A DNA stretch of 64,000 nt, from the NCBI GenBank assembly GCA_023375785.1, contig SZWC01003917.1:45290-109289 (forward strand), in the 5' to 3' direction. The notes beneath the pieces were generated by a model, which ran no database searches, was not told the DNA's origin, and worked only from the letters and a program-made list of their open reading frames with translations. The stretch comes from Penium margaritaceum. Lineage: Eukaryota; Streptophyta; Zygnematophyceae; Desmidiales; Peniaceae. Positions 1 to 11,431 of this stretch are shown here, piece by piece. The position numbers and the translations under genes were made by a program. Each line of letters opens with the position of its first letter. The stretch's first letter is position 1.

Positions 1-2089
1 TAACACGAGTCACAAATAGTCAGGGTGGTAGATAATGGTTTGTGAATACTAGGTATCGACTAGCAAGTACAAATACCTTCAATATGTAGTGGCACAATGT
101 GGCTTCAATGCACAGTAACCAACCAAAGTATGCATATGTCACTAACCATGATAAGCAAATTTCACTTCATGTGGTCAACGTTGAAAACGCATAACACGGG
201 TCACAAATGGTCAGAGGGGAAAACAATGGGTTGGGAACACTACTTATCAACTAGCAAGCACAAAGACCCTCAACAAGCAGTGGCACCGTATGGCTAGCTT
301 GCACAGTGACCAACCAAAGGATGCATACGTCACTGACTACGTCCGAATACGTCCACTGTGTGTGGTCAACATTGACAACTCATAACACGAGTCACAAATG
401 GTCAGAGGGGAAAACAATGGGTTGGGAACACTACTTATCAACTAGCAAGCACAAAGACCCTCAACAAGCAGTGGCACCGTATGGCTAGCTTGCACAGTGA
501 CCAACCACAGGATGCATACGTCACTGACTACGTCCGAATACGTCCACTGTGTGTGGTCAACATTGACAACTCATAACACGAGTCACAAATGGATAGAGCG
601 AGAGACAATGGTTTGGGAAGCCTATGTATTGACTAGAAAGGACAACGAACTTCAATACGTAGAGGCACGGTGTGGCTAATATGCACACCAAACAACCAAA
701 CTAGGCATATGTCACTGATCATGACCAGAGAATTTCAATATGGGTGGTCAACGCTGACCAACCATAACACGAGTCATAAACAGTCCGGACAGGAAACAAT
801 GCTATGGGAATATCGGTTCTCAACTACCAAGTACAACGACTTAAAGTCAGTAGTAGTATGGTGTGCCTACCATGCACAATGACCGACAAAAGTAGGCATA
901 TGTACTGCCTTTGACCAAAGAAATCCGCTGTGTGTGGTCAACGTGTACAACTCATAATACGAGTCACAAATGGTCAGAGGGGGAAATAATGGTTTGGGAA
1001 CACTATGTACCACATAGCAAGCACAAGGGGCTTCAATACGTTGTGGCACAGTAGGGAGACCATGCACGATGACCAACCAAAGTAGGCATATGTCACTGAC
1101 CATGGCCAAGTAGTGTCACTAAGTGTGGTAAACTCATACAACTCACAACACAACTCACAAATGGTCAGGGTGGAAGGAAATGGTTTCTGAATACTAGTTA
1201 TCGACTAGCAAGTACAGATACCTTTAATATGTAGTGGCACAATGTGGCTTCTATGCACAGTGACCAACCAAAGTATGCATATGTCACTGACCATGACAAA
1301 CGATTTTCACTTCATGTGGTCAACGTTGAAAACGCATAACACGAGTCACAAATGGTCAGAGGGGAAAACAATGGATTGAGAACATCAGTTATCAACTAGC
1401 AAGTACAAAGACCTTCAACAAGCAGTGGCATGGTATGGCTCGCGTGCACAGTGACCAACCAAAGGATGCATATGTCACTGAATAGGACCGAATAAGTCCA
1501 CTATGTGTGGTCAACATTGACAACTCATAACACGAGTCACAAATGGTCAGAGGGAGAGACAATGATTTGGGAAGCCTATGTATTGACTAGAAAGGACAAA
1601 GAACTTCAATACGCAATGGCACGGTGTGGCTTATATGCACACCAAACAACCAAACTAGGCATATGTCACTGATCATGACCAGAGAATTTCAATATGGGTG
1701 GTCAACGTTGACCAACCATAACACGAGTCACAAACGGTCAGGAGAGGAAACAATGCTATGGGAATATCGGTTCTCAACTACCAAGTACAACGACCTTCAG
1801 TCAGTAGTAGCACGGTGTGGCTACCATGCACAATGACCTACCCAAGTAGGCATACATCACTGCTCATGACCAAAGACGTTTAGTGTGTGTGGTCAATGTT
1901 CACAACTCATAATACAAGTAAAAAATGGGCAGAGGGAGAAACAATGGTTTGGGAATACTTGGTATCAACTAGCACGTACAAAGACCTTCGATAAGTGGTG
2001 GCACGATGTGGCTACCATGCACAATGACCAACCAAAGTATTCTTGTATCACTGAATATCATAAAGAGAGTTTCAATGTGTGTTGTCAAC
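1..2089 (+). repeat. 191-bp satellite array, forward arm, segment 1
   Basis: Tandem monomers of about 190-192 bp, each opening with a form of ACGAGTCACAAATGGTCA. Five classes are told apart by internal words. M1 has GCTAGCGTGCACAG; M2 has TAATATGCACACC; M3 has ACAATGACCGACC; M4 has GGAGACCATGCACGATG; M5 has GGCTTCAATGCACAG. The order here is M5, M1, M1, M2, M3, M4, M5, M1, M2, M3, then a diverged monomer (M6, about 1911-2089) leading into the element at 2090. M2 starts lie 954 bp apart, giving a five-monomer higher-order repeat. The short open frames in this stretch recur at the HOR period and are not taken as genes. Confidence 0.93.
196..577 (+). repeat. Tandem duplication of one M1 monomer
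   Basis: Two successive, nearly identical M1 monomers (196-386 and 387-577) sit where the regular order would have one. Both carry the same private variants, such as ACACTACTTATCAAC and GGCTAGCTTGCACAG, which the other M1 copies lack. The duplication is therefore recent and in register with the monomer. Confidence 0.85.
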
Positions 2090-2473
2090 TTTCCTTCTTA
2101 CGGCTGGTCAATCGAAGCAATGGTTGAGAGGTTATTCAGGCTCGAAGTTGCAAAATTCAAAATTTCGACTGCGTTAAATTTTTATGAATAAATTAAATTT
2201 GTTATCATTCATTTTTTTGAGAACTACCCTCTAATCTTACACCCCCTTATTTTATGCCCTTTACCCATAGGAACCCTTATAATGTCATTTGGACATCATA
2301 TGAACACCATGCGAGTTGGCTTAGTGCTTATAGAGTTAGATCCTGGAGCGATAGGTCCTAAGGTTTGAATCCTCGTAGGCGCAATATACAATAGGCTCGC
2401 GACCTGGGAGGGGGGGGGGCGGAGCGGCCGTGTTGTGATACCTCAACTCTACCTTCGAGCCTAAGCCATGGGG
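2090..2473 (+). repeat. Unclassified ~510-bp interspersed element, copy 1, 3'-truncated at an assembly N
   Basis: Satellite homology stops after TGTTGTCAAC. Sequence starting TTCCTTCTTACGGCTGG takes over and is unrelated to the 191-bp monomer. It contains an AT-rich part, a run ACCCCCTTATTTTATG, a tRNA-like segment (2311-2382), a poly-G run near 2411-2421, and the start of a conserved distal part (GTTGTGATACCTCAACTC). It ends abruptly at a single N (2474), after which M5 satellite starts at a monomer boundary. Against copy 2, roughly 150 bp of its distal end are missing. No terminal inverted repeat, coding frame or LTR is evident. The family is unknown to me. Confidence 0.8.
2311..2382 (+). 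other. tRNA-like segment (A-box and B-box-like), element copy 1
   Basis: A 72-nt stretch reads like a degenerate tRNA. An A-box-like TTGGCTTAGTGCTTA lies about 45 nt before a B-box-like GGTTTGAATCC (canonical GGTTCRANNCC). The ends GCGAGTT and GGCGC can partly pair as an acceptor stem. This suggests a SINE-type head or tRNA-derived pseudogene that could carry an internal Pol III promoter. It lacks a clean T-stem and is not called as a functional tRNA. Confidence 0.4.
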
Positions 2474-2474
2474 N
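2474..2474. other. Single-N assembly join
   Basis: A lone N lies between GCCATGGGG, inside the element, and AACACGAGTCACAAATGG, the start of an M5 monomer. The element is cut off mid-sequence here, so this looks like an artificial or unresolved join, not a biological boundary. Confidence 0.8.
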
Positions 2475-3625
2475 AACACGAGTCACAAATGGTCAGGGTG
2501 GAAGATAATGGTTTGTGCATACTAGTTATTGACTAGCAAGTACAAATACCTTCAATATGTAGTGGCACAATGTGGCTTCAATGCACAGTGACCAACCAAA
2601 GTATGCATATGTCACTGACCATGACGAAAGAAATTCACTTCATGTGGTCAACGTTGAAAACGCATAACACGAGTCACAAATGGTCAGAGGGGAAAACAAT
2701 GGGTTGGGAACACTAGTTATCAACTAGCAAGTACAAAGACCTTCAATAAGCAGTGGCACGGTATGGCTAGCGTGCACAGTGACCAACCAAAGGGATGCAA
2801 ACGTCACTGACTACGACCGAATAAGTCCACTATGTGTGGTCAACATTGACAACTCATAACACGAGTCCCAATTGGTCAGAGGGAGAGACAATGGTTTTGG
2901 AAGCCTATGTATTGGCTAGAAAGGAAAAAGAGCTTCAATACGTAGTCGCACGGTATGGCTAATATGCACACCAAACAATCAAACTAGGCATATGTCACTG
3001 ATCATGACCAGAGAATTTCAATATGGGTGGTCAATGTTGACCAACCATAACACGAGTCACAAACGGTCAGGAGAGGAAACAATGCTATGAGAATATCAGT
3101 TCTCAACTACCAAGTACAACGACCTTCAGTCAGTAGTAGCACGATGTGACTACCATGCACAATGACCGAGCAAAGTAGGCATATGTACTGCCTTTGACCA
3201 AAGAAATCCGCCGTGTGTGGTAAACATTGGCAACTCATAATACGAGTCACAAATGATCAGAGGGGGGAAAATGGTTTGGGAACACCAAGTATCACATAGC
3301 AAGCACAAGGGGCTTCAGTACGCTGTGGCACGGTGTGGAGACCATGCACGATGACCAACCACAGTAGGCATATGTCACTGGCCATGAGAAAATAATGTTA
3401 CGAAGTGTGGTAAGCCTCGACAACTCATAACACGAGTCACAAATGGTCAGGGTGGTAGATAATGGTTTGTGAATACTAGGTATCGACTAGCAAGTACAAA
3501 TACCTTCAATATGTAGTGGCACAATGTGGCTTCAATGCATAGTAACCAACCAATGTATGCATATGTCACTAACCATGACCAAAAAATTTCACTTCATGTG
3601 CTCAACGTTGAAAACGCATAACACG

Positions 3626-3816
3626 AGTCACAAATGATGAGAGGGGGAAACAATGGTTTGGGAACACCAAGTATCAAATAGCAAGCACAAGGGGCTTCAA
3701 TACGATGTAGCACGGTGTGGAGACCATGCACGATGGCCAACCAAAGTAGCCATATGTCACTGATCATGCCCAAATAATGTCACTAAGTGTGGTAAACATT
3801 GACAACTCATAACACA
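3626..3816 (+). repeat. M4 monomer following M5 directly (three-monomer deletion)
   Basis: After the M5 monomer that starts near 3436, the next monomer has M4 words (GGAGACCATGCACGATG, AAGCACAAGGGGCTTC). The expected M1, M2 and M3 are absent and the register is kept. This is best explained by unequal exchange that removed exactly three monomers. Confidence 0.75.
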
Positions 3817-6484
3817 AGTCACAAATGGTCAGGGTGGTAGATAATCGTTTTTGAATACTAGGTATCGACTAGCAAGTACAAATACCTTCTGTATGTAGTG
3901 GCACAATGTGGCTTCAATGCACAGTAACGAACAAAAGTATGCATATGTCACTAACCATGACCAACAAATTTCACTTCATGTGGTCAACGTTGAAAACGCA
4001 TAAAACGAGTCACAAATGGTCACAGGGGAAAACAATGGGTTGGGAACACTAGCTATCAACTAGCAAGTACAAAGACTTTTAACAAGCAGTGGCACCGTAT
4101 GGCTAGCGTGTAGAGTGACCAACCAAAGGATGCATATGTCACTGACTACGGCCGAATACGTCCACTATGTGTGGTCAACATTGACAACTCATAACACGAG
4201 TCAAAAATGGTCAGAGGGAGAGAGAATGGTTTGGGAAGCCTATGTATTGACTAGAAAGGACAAAGAACTTCAATACGTAGTGGCACGGTCTGGCTACTAT
4301 GCACACCAAACAACCAAATAAGGCATATGTCACTGATTATGACCAGAGAATTTCAATATGGGTGGTTAACGTTGACCAACCATAACACGAGTCACAAACG
4401 GTCAAGACAGGAAACAATGCTATGGTAATATCAGTTATCAACTACCATGTACAACGACTTTCATTCAGCAGCAGCACGGTGTGGCTACCATGCACAATGA
4501 CCGACCAAAGTAGGCATATGTACTGCCTTTGACCAAAGAAATCCGTTGTGTGTGGTCAACGTTTACAACTCATAATACGAGTCACGAATGGTCAGATGGG
4601 AAAAAAATGATTTGGGAACACCATGTATCACATAGCAAGCACAAGGGGCTTCAATAAATTGTAGCACGGTGTGGAGACCATGCACGTTGACCAACCAAAG
4701 TAGGCATATGTCACTGACCATGAGCATATAATGTCACTAAGTGTGGTAAACTTTGACAACTCACAACACGACTCACAAATGGTCAGGGTGGAGGGTAATG
4801 GTTTGTGAATACTAGTTACCGACTAGTAAGTACAAATACCTTTTATATGTAGTGGCACAATGTGGCTTCAATGCACAGTGACCAACCAAAGTATGCATAT
4901 GTCACTGACCATGACGAACGAATTTCACTTCATGTGGTCAACGTTGAAAACGCATACCACGAGTCACAAAAGGTCAGAGGGGAAAACAATGGGTTGAGAA
5001 CATCAGTTATCAACTAGCAAGTACAAAGACCTTCAACAAGCAGTGGCACGGTATGGCTAGCGTGCACAATGACCAACCAAATGATGCATATTTAACTGAC
5101 TACGACCGAATAAGTGCACTATGTGTGGTCAACATTGACAACTCATAACACGAGTCACAAATGGTCAGAGGGAGAGAATGATTTGGCAAGCCTATGTATT
5201 GACTAGAAAGGACAAAGAACTTCAATACGCAGTGGCACGGTGTGGCTTATATGCACACCAAACAACCAAACTAGGCATATGTCACTCATCATGACCAGAG
5301 AATTTCAATATGGGTGGTCAACGTTGACCAACCATAACTCGAGTCACAAACAATCAGAAGAGGAAAGAATGCTATGGGAATATCGGTTCTCAACTACCAA
5401 GTACAAAGACCTTCAGTCAGTAGTAGCACGGTGTGGTTACCAGGCACAATGACCGACCAAAGTAGGCATATGTACTGCCTTTGACCAAATAAATCCGCTG
5501 TGTGTGGTCAACGTTTACAACTCATAATACAAGTCACAAATGGTCAGAGGGGGAAACAATGGCTTGGGAACACCAAGTATCACATAGCAAGCACAAGGGG
5601 CTTCAATATGTTGTGGCACGGTGTAGAGACCATGCACGATGACCAACCAAAGTAGGCATATGTCACTGACCATGAGCAAATAATATCACTAAGTGTGGTA
5701 AACTTTGACAACTCATAACACGAGTCACAAATGATCAGGGTGGAAGATAATGGTTTGTGCATACTAGTTATCGACTAGCAAGTACAAATACCTTCAATAT
5801 GTAGTGGCACAATGTGGCTTCAATGCACAGTGACCGACCAAAGTATGCATATGTCACTAACCATGACCAACAAATTTCACTTCATATGGTCAACGTTGAA
5901 AACGCATAACACGAGTCACAAATGGTCAGAGGGGATAACAATGTGTTGGGAATACTAGTTATCAACTAGCAAGTACAAAGACCTTCAATAAGCAGTGGCA
6001 CGGTATGGCAAGCGTGAACAGTGACCAACCAAAGGGATGCATACGTCACTGACTACGACCGAATAAGTCCACTATGTGTGGTCAACATTGACAACTCATA
6101 ACACGAGGCACAAATGGTCAGAGGGAGAGACAATGGTTTAAGAGGCATATGTGTTGACTAGAAAGAACAAAGAACTTCAATACGTAGTGGCACGGTGTGG
6201 CTAATATGCACACCAAACAACCAAACTAGGCATATGTCACTAATCATGACCACAGAATCTCAATATGGGTGGGCAATGTTGACAAACCATAACACGAGTC
6301 ACAAACAGTCAGGAGGGGAAGCAATGCTATCGGAATATCGGTTCTCAACTACCAAGTACAGCGACCTTCAGTCAGTAGTAGCACGGTGTGACTACCATTC
6401 CGAATGACCAACCAAAGTAGGCATATGTACTGCCTTTTACCAAAGAAATCCACTGTGTGTGGTCAATGTTGACAACTCATAATA

Positions 6485-6677
6485 TGAGTCACAAATGGTC
6501 AGAGGGGGAAAAAATGGTTTGGGAACACCAAGTATCAAGTAGCAAGCACGAGGGGCTTCAATACGCTGTGGCACATTGTGGAGACCACGCACGATGACCA
6601 ACCAAAGGATGCATATGTCACTGACTACGGCCAAATACGTCCACTATGTGTGGTCAACATTGACAACTCATAACACG
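6485..6677 (+). repeat. Hybrid M4/M1 satellite monomer
   Basis: The first half carries M4 words (AAGCACGAGGGGCTTC, GGAGACCACGCACGATG). The second half carries M1 words (AAAGGATGCATATGTC, GACTACGGCC, AACATTGACAACTC). The next monomer is M2. The switch lies near 6602, inside the shared word GACCAACCAAAG. The result equals a deletion of two monomers' length by in-register recombination; the next M2 marker lies 572 bp after the previous one instead of 954. Confidence 0.8.
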
Positions 6678-8570
6678 AGTCACAAATGGTCAGAGGGAGA
6701 GACAATGGTTTGGGAAGCCTCTGTACTGACTAGAAAGGACAAAGAACTTCAATACGTAGTGGCACGGTGTGGCTAATATGCACACCAAACAACCAAACTA
6801 GGCATATGTCACTGATCATGACCAGAGAATTTCAATATGGGTGGTCAATGTTGACCAACCATAACACGAGGCACAAACGGTCAGGACAGGAAACAATGAT
6901 ATGGGAATATCGGTTCTCAACTACTAAGTACAACGACTTTCAGTCAGTAGTAGCACGGTGTGGCTACCATGCACCATGACCGACCAAAGTAGGCATATGT
7001 GCTACCCTTGACCAAAGAAATCCGCTGTGTGTGGTCAACGTTTACAATTCATAATACAAGTCACAAAAGGTAAGAGGGGGAAACAATGGATTGGGAACAC
7101 CATGTATCACATAGCAAGCACAAGGGGCTTCAATACGTTGTGGCACGGTTTGGAGACCATGCACGATGACCAACCAGAGTAGGAATATGTCACTGACCAT
7201 GACCAAATAATGCCACTAAGTGTGGTAAACTTTGACAACTCACAACACGACTCACAAAGGGTTAGGGTGGAAGTTAGTGCTAGTTATTGACTAGCAAGTA
7301 CATATACCTTTAATATGTAGTGGCACAATGTGGCTTCAATGCACAGTGACTAACCAAAGTATGCATACGTCACTGACCATGACGAACGAATTTCACTTCA
7401 TGTGGTCAATGTTGAAAACGCATAACACGATTCACAAATGTTCAGAGAGGAAAACAATGGGTTGAGAACATCAGTTATCAACAAGCATGTACAAAGACCT
7501 TCAACAAGCAGTGGCACGGTATGGCTAGCGTGCACAGTGACCAACCAGAGGATGCATACGTTGCTGACTACGGCCAAATACGTCCACTATGTGTGGTCAA
7601 CATTGACAACTCATGACACGAGTCACAAATGGTCTGGGGGAGAGACAATAGTTTGGGAAGCCTATGTATTGAAAAGAAAGGACAAAGAACTTCAATACGT
7701 AGTGGCACGGTGTGGCTAATATGCACACCAAACAACCAAACTAGGCATATGTCACTGATCATGACCAGAGAATTTCAATATGGGTGGTCAACGTTGACCA
7801 ACCATAACACGATTCCGAACGGTCAGGACAGGAAACAATGCTATGGGAATATTGGTTGTCAATCACCAAGTTTAACGACTTTCAGTCAGTAGTAGCACGG
7901 TGTGGCTACCATGCACAATGTCTGACCAAAGTAGGCATATGTATTGCCTTTGACCAAAGAAATCTGCTTTGTGTGGTCAACGTTTACAACTCATAACACG
8001 AGTCACAAATGGTCACAGGGAGAAACAATGGTTTGGGAACACCAGGTATAAAATAGCAAGCACAAGGGTCTTCAATTCGTTGTGGCACGGTGTGGAGACC
8101 ATGCACGATGACCAACCAAAGTAGGCATATGTCACTGACCATGACCAAATAATGACACTAAGTGTGGTTAACTTTGACAACTCACAACACGACTCACAAA
8201 TGGTCAGGGTGGAAGGTAATGGCTTGTGAATAGTAGTTATCGACTAGCAAGTACAAATACCTTTACTATGTAGTGGCACAATGTGGCTTCAATGCAAAGT
8301 GACCAACCAAATTATGCATATGTCACTGACAATGACGAAAGAATTTCACTTCATGTGGTCAACGTTGAAAATGCATAACACGAGTCACAAATGGTCAAAG
8401 GGGAAAACAATGCATTTGGAACATCATTTATCAACTAGCAAGTACAAAGACCTTCAACAAGCAGTGGCACGGTATGGCTAGCGTGCACAGTGACCAACCA
8501 AAGGATGCATACGTAAATGACTACGACCGAATAAGTCCACTATGTGTGGTCAACATTGAATACTCATAAC

Positions 8571-8952
8571 ACGAGTCACAAATGGCTAGTGGGAGAGACA
8601 ATGATTTAAGAAGCCTATGTATTGACTAGCAAGGACAAATAACTTCAATACGCAGTGGCACGGTGTGGCTAATATGCACACCAAACAACCAAACTAGGCA
8701 TATGTCACTGATCATGACCAAAGAATTTCAATATGGGTGGTCAACGTTGACCAACCATAACACGAGTCACAAATGGCTAGTGGGAGAGACAATGATTTAA
8801 GAAGCCTATGTATTGACTAGCAAGGACAAATAACTTCAATACGCAGTGGCACGGTGTGGCTAATATGCACACCAAACAACCAAACTAGGCATATGTCACT
8901 GATCATGACCAAAGAATTTCAATATGGGTGGTCAACGTTGACCAACCATAAC
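8571..8952 (+). repeat. Tandem duplication of one M2 monomer
   Basis: Two consecutive 191-bp M2 copies (8571-8761 and 8762-8952) appear identical by eye. Both include private variants such as ATGGCTAGTGGGAG and GACAAATAACTTC. This is a very recent one-monomer duplication or an assembly duplication. Confidence 0.88.
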
Positions 8953-10477
8953 ACGAGTCACAAACGGTCAGGACAGGAAACAATGCTATGGGAATATCAG
9001 TTCTCAGCTACGAAGTATAACGACCTTCAGTCAGTAGTAGCACGGCGTGGCTACCATGCACAATGACCGACCAAAGTAGGCATATGTACTGCCTTTGACT
9101 AAAGAAATCCCCTGTGTGTGGTCAATGTTGACAACTCATAATACGAGTCACAAATGGTCAGAGGGGGAAACAATGGTTTGGGAACACCAAGTATCAAATA
9201 GCAAGCACAAGGGGCTTCAATACGTTTTGGCACAGTGTGGAGATCATGCACGATGACCAACCAAAGTAAGCATATGTCACTGACCATGAGCAAAAAAAGT
9301 CACAAAGTGTGGTAAACTTTAACAACTCATAACACGAGTCACAAATGGTCAGGGTGGAAGGCAATGGTTTGTGCATACTATTTATCAAATAGCAAGTACA
9401 CATACCTTCAATATGTAGTGGCACAATGTGGCTTCAATGCACAGTGACCAACCAAAGTATGCATTTGTCACTAACCATGACCACAAAAGTTCACTTCATG
9501 TGGTCAACGTTGAAAACGCATAACACGAGTCACAAATGGTCAGAGGGGAATACAATGGGTTGGGAACACTAGTAATCAACTAGCAAGTACAAAGACCTTC
9601 AACAAGCAGTGGCACGGTATGGCTAGCGTGCACAGTGACCAACCAAAGGATGCATATGTCACTAACTCAACCGAACAAGTCCACTATGTGTGCTCAACAT
9701 TGACAACTTATAACACGAATCACAAATGGTCAGAGGGAGAGACAATGATTTGGGAAGCCTATGTATTGACCAGAAAGGACAAAGAACTTCAATACGCAGT
9801 GGCACGGTGTGGCTTATGTGCACACCAAACAACCAAACTAGGCATATGTCACTGATCATGACCAGATAATTTCAATGTGGGTGGTCAACGTTGACCAACC
9901 ATAACACGACTCACAAACGGCCAAGAGAGGAAACAATGCTATGGGAATATCGGTTCTCAACTACCAAGTACAACAACCTTCAGTCAGTAGTAGCACGGTG
10001 TGGCTACCATGCACAATGACCAACCAAAGTAGGCATATGTACTGCCTTTGACCAAAGAATTCCGCTCTGTGTGGTCAACGTTTACAACTCATAATACGAG
10101 TCACCAATGGTCAGAGGGGGAAACAATGGTTTGGGAACACCAAGTATCACATAGCAAGCACAAGGGGCTTCAATACGTTGTTGCACGGTGTGGAGACCAT
10201 GCACGATGACCAACCAGAGTAGGCATATGTCGCTGACCATGACCAAATAATGTCACTAAGTGTGGTAAACTTTGACAACTCATAACACGACTCACAAATG
10301 GTAAGGGTGGAAGATAATGGTTTGTGCATACTAGTTATTGAATAGCAAGTACAAATACATTCAATATGTAGTGGCACAATGTGGCTTCAATGCACAGTGA
10401 CCAACGAAAGTATGCATATGTCACTAACCATGACCAAAAAAGTCCACTTCATGTGGTCAACGTTGAAAACGCATAAC

Positions 10478-10669
10478 ACGAGTCACAAATGGTCAGAGGG
10501 AAAAACAATGGATTGGGAACACTAGTTATCAACTAGCAAGTACTAAGACCTTCAATAAGCAGTGGCAGGGTATGGCCAGCATGCACAGTGACCAACCAAA
10601 GGGATGCATACGTCACTGACTACGACCGAATAAGTCCACTATGTGTGGTCAACATTGACAACTCATAAC
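10478..10669 (+). repeat. Reference monomer M1 (192 bp)
   Basis: First monomer of a complete HOR (10478-11431, 954 bp). Diagnostic words are CACTAGTTATCAACTAGC, GGGATGCATACGTCAC, GACTACGACCGAATAAG and TCAACATTGACAACTC. One extra G relative to some other M1 copies (AAAGGGATGC against AAAGGATGC) gives the 192-bp length. Confidence 0.85.
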
Positions 10670-10860
10670 ACGAGTCACAAATAGTCAGAGGGAGAGACAA
10701 TGGTTTAAGAAGCATATGTGCTGACTAGAAAGTACAAAGAACTTCAATATGTTGTGGCACGGTGTGGCTAATATGCACACCAAACAACCAAACTAGGCAT
10801 ATGTCACTGATCATGACCACAGAATTTCAATATGGCTGGTCAATGTTGACCAACCATAAC
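10670..10860 (+). repeat. Reference monomer M2 (191 bp)
   Basis: Diagnostic words are AGAGACAATGGTTTAAG, GACTAGAAAG, TAATATGCACACCAAAC and GATCATGACCACAG. M2 is the class whose usual form contains the 16-bp palindrome TGGTCAACGTTGACCA. This copy has one change, TGGTCAATGTTGACCA. Confidence 0.85.
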
Positions 10861-11050
10861 ACGAGTCACAAACGGCCAGGAGAGGAAACAATGCTATGGG
10901 AATATCGGTTCTCAACTACCAAGTACAACGACCTTCAGTCAGTAGTAGCACGGTGTGACTACCCTGCACAACGACCGACCAAAACAGGCATATGTACTGC
11001 CTTTGACCAAAGAAATCCGCTCTGTGTGGTCAACGTTTACAACTCATAAT
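10861..11050 (+). repeat. Reference monomer M3 (190 bp)
   Basis: Diagnostic words are AAACAATGCTATGGG, TATCGGTTCTCAACTACC, TTCAGTCAGTAGTAGC, GTACTGCCTTTGACC and CAACGTTTACAACTC. Confidence 0.85.
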
Positions 11051-11240
11051 ACGAGTCACCAATTGTCAGAGGGGGAAACAATGGTCTGGGAACACCAAGT
11101 ATCACATAGCAAGCACAAGGGGCTTCAATACGTTGTGGCACGGTGTGGAGACCATGCACGATGACCAACCAAAATAGGCATATGTCACTGACCATGAGAA
11201 AAAATGTCACTAAGTGTGGTAAACTTTGACAACTCAAAAC
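11051..11240 (+). repeat. Reference monomer M4 (190 bp)
   Basis: Diagnostic words are AACACCAAGTATCACATAGC, AAGCACAAGGGGCTTC, GGAGACCATGCACGATG and GTGTGGTAAACTTTGAC. Confidence 0.85.
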
Positions 11241-11431
11241 AAGAGTCACAAATGGTCAGGGTGGAAGATAATGGTTTGTGCATGCTAGTTATTGACTAGC
11301 AAGTACAAATACCTTCAATATGTCGTGCCACAATGTGGCTTCAATGCACAGTGACCAACCAAAGTATGCATATGTCACTAACCATGAGGAACGAATTTCA
11401 TTTCTTGTGGTCAACGTTGAAAACGCATAAC
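11241..11431 (+). repeat. Reference monomer M5 (191 bp)
   Basis: Diagnostic words are GGTCAGGGTGGAAG, GACTAGCAAGTACAAATACC, GGCTTCAATGCACAGTGACC and CAACGTTGAAAACGC. It closes the 954-bp HOR; the next monomer is M1 again. Confidence 0.85.
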
